A stretch of DNA of 15,734 nucleotides from Pseudomonadota bacterium (GTDB lineage: Bacteria > Pseudomonadota > Alphaproteobacteria > Acetobacterales > Acetobacteraceae): the NCBI GenBank assembly GCA_021798375.1, contig JAJZHU010000016.1, positions 1 to 15,734 of the forward strand. Reading direction: 5' to 3'. The translations under genes were made by a program, and so were the position numbers. Shown piece by piece: positions 7,104 through 12,966 of the stretch (its first letter is position 1; each line of letters starts with the position of its first letter). Below the pieces are notes generated by a model, which saw nothing but the letters and a program-made list of their open reading frames with translations, did not search any database and was not told the origin of the DNA.

Positions 7104-7106
7104 GGA

Positions 7107-8090
7107 TTAACCCGCCTTCTTGGAGAGAAGCACCGAATGCACATCGGCAGCAAAGTTGCGGATCTTTTCGAGCGCACCCTTGTTGCGACGCACCAGCCAG
7201 TTATAGCCAAGCACGGCCGGAACGGCGGTGAACAGACCGACGGCGGTCATGATCAACGCTTCACCCACCGGGCCCGCGACTTTGTCGATCGAAGCCTGGC
7301 CGGCGATGCCGATGGCGGTAAGAGCGCCGTAGATGCCCCACACCGTGCCGAACAGACCGACGAACGGAGCGGTGGAGCCCACGGTGGCGAGGAAGGCCAG
7401 GCCGCCTTGCAGACGCGAGTTCACGTCATCGACCGAACGCTGCACCGAAAGCGTGATCCAGGTGTTGAGATCGATGGCTTCGGTCAGCGCGCCTTCATGA
7501 TGCTCGTTGGCTTCCAGGCCCGAGTCAGCGATGAAGCGGAACGCCGAGCTTTCGTCGAGCTTCTTCGCGTTTTCCCGCAAACTGCCACCCTTATAGAAGA
7601 CGGCGGCGCATTTCTTGGCTTGGCTGAGGATCTTGGATTGCTCGATCAGCTTGGTCACCATGATATACCAGGTGCCGATCGACATGATCGCCAGCGTGAC
7701 CAGGGTGCCGCGGGCAATGAAATCGCCTTTCTGCCACAGCGATTTGATACCATAGGGGTTTTCAACCGAAACCTGAGCGGTCGCCGACATCGGCGGCGGG
7801 CCGGCCGGGGCGGGAGCCGCGGCAGGGGCCGGGGCGGCAGCGGGCGTTGCACCCGGGGCAGGAGCCGCCGACTGATCGCCAGCGGCAGGAGCCGGCGTGG
7901 CGGCAGGAGCCGCCGATTGGTCACCGGCGGCGGGAGCGGCGCCGGGGGCTGCCGGGGCGGCAGGAGCCGCCGCCGCAGGAGCTGCAGGCGCCGCCGGAGC
8001 GGCGGCATCCTGTGCCCAAACCGGAGCAGTGAAAGAAGCAGCTGCCAACAACAGGCTGCCAACAATCAGGGTACGAGAAAACTTCGACAT
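7107..8090 (-). CDS. exbB: ExbB proton-channel subunit with signal peptide and Ala/Pro-rich extension
   Basis: The 327-residue protein starts at 8088-8090, directly after a strong GGAGG site. It has a cleavable signal peptide (residues 1-26, ending APVWA), then a low-complexity Ala/Pro region to about residue 100 that includes two copies of AAGDQSAAPA, then the MotA/TolQ/ExbB domain. The three membrane helices are at about 127-147, 232-258 and 274-300; the third contains GPVGEAL with the conserved Glu, and AFLATVGSTAPFVGLFGTVWG is the family signature. The protein forms the ExbB ring around ExbD. Extended ExbB proteins with an N-terminal signal and linker are known among alphaproteobacteria and others; compact ones such as that of E. 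coli lack it. It follows tonB by 104 bp and precedes exbD by three. Confidence 0.95.
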   Translation of the reverse strand: MSKFSRTLIVGSLLLAAASFTAPVWAQDAAAPAAPAAPAAAAPAAPAAPGAAPAAGDQSAAPAATPAPAAGDQSAAPAPGATPAAAPAPAAAPAPAGPPPMSATAQVSVENPYGIKSLWQKGDFIARGTLVTLAIMSIGTWYIMVTKLIEQSKILSQAKKCAAVFYKGGSLRENAKKLDESSAFRFIADSGLEANEHHEGALTEAIDLNTWITLSVQRSVDDVNSRLQGGLAFLATVGSTAPFVGLFGTVWGIYGALTAIGIAGQASIDKVAGPVGEALIMTAVGLFTAVPAVLGYNWLVRRNKGALEKIRNFAADVHSVLLSKKAG

Positions 8091-8162
8091 AAATCCTCCA
8101 ACTGGTCCGACGCGAAGATTGGCCTGCGCCTCGGTTTCGAACATTCTACTCAACTGGTCACC

Positions 8163-8180
8163 CCGTGCCGGATGGCACGG
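8163..8180 (-). other. Intercistronic hairpin between tonB and exbB
   Basis: CCGTGCC and GGCACGG form a perfect 7-bp stem with a four-base loop, 14 bp after the tonB stop codon. No T-run follows on the minus strand, so it is more likely to affect mRNA stability or processing than to terminate. Confidence 0.6.
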
Positions 8181-8194
8181 AACTTGGTGCTTTA

Positions 8195-8818
8195 TCATTC
8201 TAGCTTGAACTTGAACGGCATAACCGCTCGCGTTTTAACCGGCACACCATTGTGGGTGGCAGGGCGGAATTTATTGGTCTTGGCAAAATCCAGCGCGGCA
8301 CGACCGAACAAGGCGCTACCGGTGACGCCGGTCACTTCGCAATCGGACGTCGAGCCATCTGTGTCGACCGTACAGGTTATCTGCGCCGAGCCTTCGACTT
8401 CATCGTCGATCAAGCTCTGCGGGTATTCCGGCTTGCCACCACCGATGGCCACCGGACGCACATATGTATCGGCCACAGCAGGCGCCGGTGGCGGCGGAGC
8501 CTGAGGCTTTGGCGGTGCGGCCGACGTGGCGGCCGAGATCGCGTTGCCCGTATCCGGCGTCTGGACATCGACTTGCGGCGTCGGAATGAACGGCGGCGGT
8601 GGCTTTAGCAGTTCGGGCGGCGGCGGCGGCGGCGGCTTGTTCTGCGCCTGCTTCTGCGCGGACAAGATCTTGGTCACCAACGGCCCCTTGATCACGTCCA
8701 CCATTCTGGTCCCAAGCCCGTTTAACAACGCCCAGATCAGGACGACGTGCAGGGCGACCGTGATCGCAAAACCGATCGCACTGCGCCCCGGGGCTTTTTG
8801 TTCGGCGTAACTTCTCAT
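8195..8818 (-). CDS. tonB: TonB energy transducer
   Basis: The 207-residue protein has the three classic parts of TonB: an N-terminal membrane anchor (about residues 14-35, AIGFAITVALHVVLIWALL, with His24 in the place of the functionally important TonB histidine), a periplasmic Pro-rich spacer (a run of seven prolines, PELLKPPPPFIPTP, later PPKPQAPPPPAP) and a C-terminal domain beginning at GGGKPEYP and running to KFRPATHNGVPVKTRAVMPFKF. It spans the periplasm to the TonB box of outer-membrane receptors. The start has an excellent GGGAGGA site. The C-terminal domain holds two cysteines, Cys149 and Cys160, flanking an acidic turn (VDTDGSTSD), which could form a disulfide hairpin. It is the first gene of the cluster; no receptor gene is in the window, so the substrate is unknown. 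Confidence 0.95.
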   Translation of the reverse strand: MRSYAEQKAPGRSAIGFAITVALHVVLIWALLNGLGTRMVDVIKGPLVTKILSAQKQAQNKPPPPPPPELLKPPPPFIPTPQVDVQTPDTGNAISAATSAAPPKPQAPPPPAPAVADTYVRPVAIGGGKPEYPQSLIDDEVEGSAQITCTVDTDGSTSDCEVTGVTGSALFGRAALDFAKTNKFRPATHNGVPVKTRAVMPFKFKLE

Positions 8819-9107
8819 ACGTTTATTCCTCCCGCAGACCCCGCCCGCATCGACAACCGTGCGCGAGCCTGACCGGTAAATTCATAGCCGGCAAAACAAA
8901 AAGATAGGCGCGACAAATCTCCGGGGGCTTTGCAGCACCGCCACGCATGTCTAACACCTTCAGCCTCAAAACGGCCGCGAAGCCTGGACAAATTCATCTC
9001 CCTTGGCGTCAAGCGCGGGATGCGCCCAATTCCCACACGCCCCCACAGAACGCGTGCAACCAAAACACCTGCTGCATTCGCAGCCTATTGGGCGCATTGC
9101 GCCGAGT

Positions 9108-9144
9108 TGTCTCTGTGTCGAGACATTTTCAATCCATTGTCTCG
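9108..9144. promoter_or_regulatory. Cluster of TGTCTC/GAGACA inverted and direct repeats
   Basis: TGTCTC at 9108-9113, its complement GAGACA at 9120-9125, and TGTCTCG at 9138-9144 give two overlapping inverted repeats (spacers of 6 and 12 bases; the second has 7-bp arms, CGAGACA/TGTCTCG) and a direct repeat of TTGTCTC with a 30-bp step. The layout could be a multi-site operator or two alternative RNA hairpins. Confidence 0.4.
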
Positions 9145-9473
9145 GCCCCCGTCTTTTTCGCGGGGTCAAGCGAGGCAAACCAGTTAAACTATTTTGGTGG
9201 AGCAGATCCACCTCATCTTTCAACTACTTTAGCCCTCTTACAAGGCAAAATGGATCGCTGCAATGGCGTCGTATTTTTGCAATATTCAGCTTGTGCGAAC
9301 AACATCGCGCGGCCCGAATCGGCATTTAACGAATGCCCAACATCGATTTTTCCGTTATTGCAGCGCACAAATTTGCCTTTGGCATGGGATTGGCGCTCGC
9401 GTTTGAAAATAGAACACACGTTAAATTTTTCTCATAATGCTTGAAACTTTGTAACTTGGGCGCCAGATCAGCC

Positions 9474-9489
9474 GACTGACCGGTCAGTC
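9474..9489. promoter_or_regulatory. Perfect 16-bp palindrome, candidate TetR-type operator
   Basis: GACTGACCGGTCAGTC is fully self-complementary. Its length, perfect symmetry and central ACCGGT resemble operators of TetR-family repressors. It lies 110 bp before the chorismate mutase start. No TetR gene is in the window, so any regulator would be encoded elsewhere. Confidence 0.5.
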
Positions 9490-9598
9490 ACCGGGCGCCC
9501 AGGCCGGCGCCGCTGTCAGCGATCCGATATCCGCTCTGTCGCCCATTGTTAACGGCGCTGCTTGCCTTGCTCTCGCTTGCCCTTTATTCCTGCGTACC

Positions 9599-10321
9599 AT
9601 GTCGCAATCCTCGGACCCTCTTTGGCGTGATCCTCTTTGGCGTGACCTGTGCGATCTGCGCGGGGAACTCGATCGCATCGACAATGCATTGCATGATCTG
9701 CTGATGGCCCGCGCCGACGTGGTGCGGCAGGTGGCGGGGTTGCGTGCCCATGGCAAGGTGGCGCTGCGGCCGGGGCGCGAGGCGCAGATCATTGCGCGCT
9801 TGCTGGCCCGCAATCACGGCGCGTTGCCCGCGGCCAGCGTGTCGCGTGTGTGGCGCGAGATTTTGGCCAGTTCGCTTTCGATGCAGACCGATTTCGCCAT
9901 CGCCGTGACAGGCGAAGCGTTGGCGGCCGTGGCGCGCGAGCAGTTTGGCGCGCTGACGCCGGTGCGCCTTGTTGCCGATATGGTGGCCGCACTGGATTTG
10001 TTGCGGGCGCGGGCGGTAACCGCGGTTTTGCTGCCGGTTGAAGCGGCATTGAACGGGGTTTTGCTGAAAGACCTGTATGTGGTGGCGCGTCTGCCATTTT
10101 GGGCGGCCCGGCCCGATCACACTCCCACTGCCCAGGCCTGGGTGATCGCCAATACGCCGCCCGATCCCAGCGACAATGATGTGTCTTTGGTCGCTTGTGG
10201 CGGGCAGGTTTTCGAGATTGAGGGATTTCTGAGCCCCGATGATCCGCGCGTGGCGGGTTGTGGGGATGATGCCGTGTTGCTTGGCGCCTATGCGGTGCCG
10301 ATTTCTGGAGAAGCCATATGA
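9599..10321 (+). CDS. AroQ-type chorismate mutase with an extra C-terminal domain
   Basis: The 240-residue product opens with an AroQ helical domain at about residues 17-95: LCDLRGELDRIDNALHDLLMARADVVRQVAGLR, then HGK and RPGREAQII, where Arg21, Lys53 and Arg60-Glu61 stand where the E. coli mutase has its active-site charges. This domain turns chorismate into prephenate. The remaining 145 residues look like an alpha/beta domain; segments such as VTAVLLPVEAAL and LYVVARLPFWA occupy the places of motifs in prephenate dehydratase, but the dehydratase motifs proper (the Thr-Arg-Phe and Glu-Asn-Ser segments) are not visible. I read it as a possibly degenerate dehydratase-like or regulatory domain. 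The gene overlaps hisC as ATGA. The ribosome site is weak. The first codons contain a 14-bp tandem duplication giving DPLWRDPLWRD. Confidence 0.82.
   Translation: MSQSSDPLWRDPLWRDLCDLRGELDRIDNALHDLLMARADVVRQVAGLRAHGKVALRPGREAQIIARLLARNHGALPAASVSRVWREILASSLSMQTDFAIAVTGEALAAVAREQFGALTPVRLVADMVAALDLLRARAVTAVLLPVEAALNGVLLKDLYVVARLPFWAARPDHTPTAQAWVIANTPPDPSDNDVSLVACGGQVFEIEGFLSPDDPRVAGCGDDAVLLGAYAVPISGEAI
9617..9645 (+). repeat. Short tandem duplication inside the mutase N terminus
   Basis: CCTCTTTGGCGTGA occurs twice, at 9617-9630 and 9632-9645, with a 15-bp step that keeps the frame and repeats the five residues DPLWR. The duplication falls before the catalytic helix and probably has no effect on it. 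Confidence 0.9.
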
Positions 10322-11409
10322 GCCCGCGTCCGCGCCCCGAAATTTTGACCATCGCGCCCTATGTGGGTGGCGTGTCCAAATTGCCCGGCCACAGTCATCC
10401 GCTGAAATTATCCAGCAACGAGGGCGCGTTTGGCGTGCCGCCGGGGGTTTTGGCGACGCTGCATGCGGTGATGGCCGAGGCGTATCGCTATCCCGATGGT
10501 TCGTCGGCGGAGTTGCGGGCGGCGCTGGGGCGGTTTTTCGATCTGGATCCGGCACAAATCGTCTGCGGGGCGGGGTCGGATGACATTATCTATCAGTTGT
10601 GTCTGGCTTATGGCGGCGCGGGCACCGAACTGATCATGACCGCGCACGGGTTTGCGATCTATGAGATCGCCGGTATTTATGCCGGATCGAAGGTGATCCG
10701 CGTGCCGGAACGCAATCTTACCACCGATGTCGATGCGATTTTGGCGGCGGTGACGCAGCGCACCACCTTGGTGTTCATCGCCAACCCCAACAACCCCACC
10801 GGCAGCATGATCGACAAGACCGAGGTGGAGCGGCTGCGCCAGGGGTTGCCTGCCGATGTGTTGCTGGTGCTGGATGCAGCCTACGCCGAATATGTGGATC
10901 GTGCCGATTACGACGCCGGGATTGATCTGGTGTCGCGCACCGACAACACGGTGATGACCCGTACTTTCAGCAAGATTTTCGGTATGGGCGGGCTGCGGCT
11001 GGGTTGGTGCTTTGCGCCGCCCGGGGTGACGGATGTGCTCAATCGGGTGCGTGGGCCGTTCAATTGTTCGGTGCCGGCGCTGGCCGCCGGGGTGGCGGCA
11101 TTGGCCGAGCCGGGCTGGATCGAACGTTCGCGGGCGCACAACACACAATGGCGCGCGTGGACCGCCGGCGAATTTCGCCGGTTGGGGCTGAAAGTGTGGC
11201 CCAGCGAGGCGAATTTCCTGTTGGTGGATTTCGGCACGCCGGAACGGGCCAAGGCCGCGGATGTGAATCTGCGGTCGCAGGGCGTGATCGTGCGCGGTGT
11301 GGCGTCTTATGGCTTGCCGCAATGTTTGCGCGTTACCATCGGCACCGAGGATGAATGCCGGGCGGTGGTGGCGGCCATGGCGCGGTTCGTGGATCAAGCC
11401 GGTGGCTGA
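10318..11409 (+). CDS. hisC: Histidinol-phosphate / aromatic aminotransferase
   Basis: The 363-residue protein is a fold-type I PLP aminotransferase of the HisC subfamily. The Schiff-base lysine is Lys219 in TFSKIFGMGGLRLGW; Asn159 or its neighbour in ANPNNPTG (155-162), Asp186 and Tyr189 in VLDAAYAEY hold the cofactor; the N-terminal LSSNEGAFG and YRYPDGSSAELRAAL are HisC hallmarks. HisC transfers the amino group from glutamate to imidazole-acetol phosphate. In Zymomonas mobilis and related alphaproteobacteria the enzyme beside the cyclohexadienyl dehydrogenase gene also transaminates aromatic keto acids, and this gene sits between a mutase and a dehydrogenase, so an aromatic role is likely as well. 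ATG overlaps the mutase stop; the next gene starts inside this one. A second hisC elsewhere in the genome is possible. Confidence 0.93.
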   Translation: MSPRPRPEILTIAPYVGGVSKLPGHSHPLKLSSNEGAFGVPPGVLATLHAVMAEAYRYPDGSSAELRAALGRFFDLDPAQIVCGAGSDDIIYQLCLAYGGAGTELIMTAHGFAIYEIAGIYAGSKVIRVPERNLTTDVDAILAAVTQRTTLVFIANPNNPTGSMIDKTEVERLRQGLPADVLLVLDAAYAEYVDRADYDAGIDLVSRTDNTVMTRTFSKIFGMGGLRLGWCFAPPGVTDVLNRVRGPFNCSVPALAAGVAALAEPGWIERSRAHNTQWRAWTAGEFRRLGLKVWPSEANFLLVDFGTPERAKAADVNLRSQGVIVRGVASYGLPQCLRVTIGTEDECRAVVAAMARFVDQAGG

Positions 11410-12289
11410 ACCGATTTTCGAGCGTATGGCGTTGATCGGCGTTGGTTTGATCGGCAGTTCGCTGGCGCGTCGGGCGCGCGAACGGGGTGATCTGGCGCGT
11501 GAAGTGGTCGCCAATGCCCGCACGCAGGCAACACTGGACCGCGTGGCCGAACTGGGCATCGCCGACCGGGTGGAATTGGACCCGGCCCGCGCGGTCGAAG
11601 GGGCGGATTTGGTGGTGTTGTGCGCGCCGGTGGGCGTTTACGCCGATCTGGCGGCGGCGATCGCGCCCCATTTGGCGCATGGTGCGATCATCACCGATGT
11701 GGGCTCGACCAAGGTTTCGGTGATCCGCGATGTCGGCCCGTTGCTGCCGGCACACACGCATTTTGTGCCGGGACATCCATTGGCCGGCACCGAATTTTCC
11801 GGCCCGGACGCCGGATTCGCCAGCCTGTTCGAGGGGCGCTGGACGATTTTAACCCCGCCGCCGGGCACCGACGGCGATGCCGTGGCGCGGTTGCGGCTGC
11901 TGTGGGAGCGCTGCGGCGCCAATGTCGCGGTGATGGACGCCCCGCATCACGACCGGGTGCTGGCGATCACCAGCCATCTGCCGCATTTGCTGGCCTTCAC
12001 CATCTGCGGCACGGCGGATGACCTGGCGACCGAGACGCGTGACGAAGTGTTGCAGTTCGCGGCTTCGGGCTTTCGCGATTTCACCCGCATCGCGGCGTCT
12101 GATCCGGTGATGTGGCGCGATATTTTCATGAACAACCGCGAAGCCTTGCTGGAAATGCTGGCCCGTTTCACCGAGGACGCCCAGGCCATGGCCCGCGCGG
12201 TGCGTTGGGGCGATGCCGATTATATCGTGGACAAGATCAACCGCAGCCGGAAGATTCGGAAAAATCTGATCGAGATCAAGCAGGCCTGA
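11402..12289 (+). CDS. Prephenate/arogenate (cyclohexadienyl) dehydrogenase
   Basis: The 295-residue protein has a Rossmann NAD(P)-binding start (MALIGVGLIGSSLARRARE), a second acidic strand (LVVLCAPVGVY), the DVGSTK turn at 99-104 and the active-site loop GHPLAGTEFSGPDAG with catalytic His125, then the all-helical dimerisation domain of the TyrA family. It oxidatively decarboxylates prephenate and/or arogenate on the way to tyrosine. The start is taken as GTG 11402, overlapping the end of hisC by eight bases, because homologues I know begin with xxPIFERxALIGxGLIGSS; ATG 11426 would remove eight residues just before the nucleotide-binding strand. It has no ACT domain and no mutase fusion, so feedback control by tyrosine must lie elsewhere or in the catalytic domain. 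It is the last gene of the operon; no clear terminator follows. Confidence 0.92.
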   Translation: MAEPIFERMALIGVGLIGSSLARRARERGDLAREVVANARTQATLDRVAELGIADRVELDPARAVEGADLVVLCAPVGVYADLAAAIAPHLAHGAIITDVGSTKVSVIRDVGPLLPAHTHFVPGHPLAGTEFSGPDAGFASLFEGRWTILTPPPGTDGDAVARLRLLWERCGANVAVMDAPHHDRVLAITSHLPHLLAFTICGTADDLATETRDEVLQFAASGFRDFTRIAASDPVMWRDIFMNNREALLEMLARFTEDAQAMARAVRWGDADYIVDKINRSRKIRKNLIEIKQA

Positions 12290-12447
12290 CGTTTTTGGCG
12301 TGATTCTTTTTTACAGAGTCCTGTAGGCCTGCACAAAAACGACAAAGCTTTTCATTTCACGCCGAGATTGGACGAGTGCGTTATCGCCGCGCCGAATAAA
12401 AACGTTTAAAATCAGATTGTTGTGCAAGGCTGCGCGCAGTGGAAAAC

Positions 12448-12463
12448 TTAAACATGTGTTTAA
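12448..12463. promoter_or_regulatory. Inverted repeat upstream of sRNA copy 1 only
   Basis: TTAAACA and TGTTTAA are perfect 7-bp arms around TG, centred about 70 bp before the predicted start of the first small RNA. The matching place before copy 2 (12766-12781) has unrelated sequence, so any binding protein would act on copy 1 alone. Confidence 0.4.
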
Positions 12464-12470
12464 TGCAGTT

Positions 12471-12485
12471 GTGCGATGCACAATA
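12471..12485 (+). promoter_or_regulatory. Conserved upstream box of sRNA copy 1
   Basis: GTGCGATGCACAATA is kept letter for letter before both RNA copies although neighbouring bases differ. It contains the small inverted repeat GTGC-GAT-GCAC and ends five bases before the proposed -35 box, which fits an activator or repressor site. ACAATA could alternatively be a -10 box. Confidence 0.45.
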
Positions 12486-12489
12486 GTGC

Positions 12490-12519
12490 TTGTTTCCGAG
12501 ATCCGTTTGGCGCTAAGTT
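12490..12519 (+). promoter_or_regulatory. Candidate promoter of sRNA copy 1
   Basis: TTGTTT (12490-12495) and TAAGTT (12514-12519) are spaced by 18 bp and would start the RNA near 12525, giving about 79 nt to the end of the T-run. The spacer differs between the copies while both boxes are kept. The alternative is that TAAGTT is transcribed and pairs with AACTTA at 12572-12577. Confidence 0.35.
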
Positions 12520-12524
12520 GTGCT

Positions 12525-12603
12525 CACAGCGATGCTTCGCGCTCGCTGTTTCTTGGACGTTTCCTCCCTAAACTTAACGGCACCCCTGTGGTGCCGTTTT
12601 TTT
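12525..12603 (+). ncRNA. suhB/MmgR (alpha-r8)-like small RNA, copy 1
   Basis: A 5' hairpin (ACAGCGA...TCGCTGT, 12526-12549), an unpaired stretch with TTTCCTCCCT at 12560-12569, and a terminator hairpin with a T-run at 12576-12603 give a compact trans-acting RNA of about 79 nt. The pyrimidine-rich decamer can pair with Shine-Dalgarno sites, and to my memory the same decamer is the conserved core of the MmgR/alpha-r8 (Rfam suhB) family of alphaproteobacteria, whose Sinorhizobium member is about 77 nt long and binds Hfq. The exact 5' end is inferred from promoter boxes; the conserved block starts at 12509. Targets are unknown. It lies 235 bp after the dehydrogenase gene on the same strand. Confidence 0.78.
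12576..12603 (+). terminator. Intrinsic terminator of sRNA copy 1
   Basis: AACGGCACC and GGTGCCGTT form a perfect 9-bp stem around the loop CCTGT, followed by seven Ts in all (12597-12603). Confidence 0.95.
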
Positions 12604-12788
12604 ATGGGGCGATGTTGAAGTTTAACGCCTTGTCGGTGAGTTTTGTTCCCGGACCATAAGAAAAAGGCGGCGACGGGTTGAGGCCAAGCGTTCGTGCGAT
12701 GTAAGTCCGGCTGGAAAAACAGATGAAAATCAACGGTATATACTTCTAAACGCATAGCATGTGGCCAATTCATGCGTACAGCGCGTTG

Positions 12789-12803
12789 GTGCGATGCACA
12801 ATA
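12789..12803 (+). promoter_or_regulatory. Conserved upstream box of sRNA copy 2
   Basis: The same 15 bases as at 12471-12485 (GTGCGATGCACAATA), exactly 318 bp downstream and at the same distance from the RNA. Conservation between diverged flanks is the argument for function. Confidence 0.45.
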
Positions 12804-12807
12804 AAGC

Positions 12808-12837
12808 TTGTTTTTTAGGGCCGGTCGGCGCTAAGTT
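12808..12837 (+). promoter_or_regulatory. Candidate promoter of sRNA copy 2
   Basis: TTGTTT (12808-12813) and TAAGTT (12832-12837) with an 18-bp spacer, as in copy 1. The spacer sequence is different (TTTAGGGCCGG here), which may change promoter strength. Confidence 0.35.
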
Positions 12838-12842
12838 GTGCT

Positions 12843-12921
12843 CACAGCGATGCTTCGCGCTCGCTGTTTCTTGGACGTTTCCTCCCTAAACTTAACGGCA
12901 CCCTTGTGGTGCCGTTTTTTT
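12843..12921 (+). ncRNA. suhB/MmgR (alpha-r8)-like small RNA, copy 2
   Basis: Over 12829-12921 this copy matches 12511-12603 at 92 of 93 positions; the one change (C12586 to T12904) falls in the terminator loop. It keeps the 5' hairpin, the TTTCCTCCCT decamer (12878-12887) and the terminator. It ends 45 bp before the start codon of the TPR/glycosyltransferase gene on the same strand, so read-through could affect that gene. With nearly identical sequence the two RNAs should share targets and differ, if at all, in when they are made. Confidence 0.78.
12894..12921 (+). terminator. Intrinsic terminator of sRNA copy 2
   Basis: Same 9-bp stem as copy 1 (AACGGCACC/GGTGCCGTT) with the loop CTTGT and seven Ts (12915-12921). 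Confidence 0.95.
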
Positions 12922-12966
12922 AGGAAAATTCGTCAAAGTTTAACCTCTCACTCGCACATTCCGGCC

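Larger units (their letters stand above)
8819..9598. other. Gene-free divergent region between tonB and the aromatic operon
   Basis: About 780 bp, less GC-rich than the genes on each side. Several overlapping open frames exist but none has a ribosome site or recognisable motif. It should contain the promoters of both divergent operons. Visible structure: a triple TGTCTC/GAGACA cluster at 9108-9144, a CATAAT box at 9433-9438 and a perfect 16-bp palindrome at 9474-9489. I see no convincing Fur box. Part of it could be an RNA gene, but no terminator hairpin with a T-run was found. Confidence 0.5.
12290..12966. other. Non-coding region with a duplicated sRNA locus
   Basis: No protein gene is supported here. 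Two copies of a small RNA gene lie exactly 318 bp apart. Matching segments at the same offset include the upstream GTGCGATGCACAATA (12471 and 12789), the RNA itself, and AAGTTTAAC beyond the terminator (12618 and 12936), so the original duplicated unit covered at least about 160 bp and its flanks have since diverged. Confidence 0.8.

Noticed and set aside
7137..8504. 455-codon open frame on the plus strand opposite exbB and tonB
   Set aside because: Its sequence is dominated by Gly/Arg repeats produced by the Ala/Pro coding of exbB and tonB on the other strand, and it has no domain motif.
8947..9444. 165-codon plus-strand frame in the tonB-aromatic gap
   Set aside because: No ribosome site, odd composition rich in Cys, Asn and Ser, no motif, and it runs through the repeat cluster; treated as chance.
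8819..9598. Possible Fur box controlling the TonB cluster
   Set aside because: Expected for an iron-linked system, but I found no 19-bp match to the usual GATAAT-type repeat by eye.
9584..10555. 323-codon minus-strand frame opposite the chorismate mutase gene
   Set aside because: Low-complexity Arg/His/Pro composition; the plus strand has a recognisable AroQ domain coupled to hisC.
10408..11559. 383-codon frame on the minus strand opposite hisC
   Set aside because: The His/Arg/Gln-rich composition is a typical antisense shadow of a certain hisC gene.
12417..12659. Short frame overlapping sRNA copy 1
   Set aside because: It crosses the sRNA hairpins and terminator, and the matching frame is not kept as a protein at the second copy.
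12838..12966. N-terminal extension of the TPR/glycosyltransferase protein
   Set aside because: The extension is translated through the second sRNA and its terminator; ATG 12967 is the natural start.
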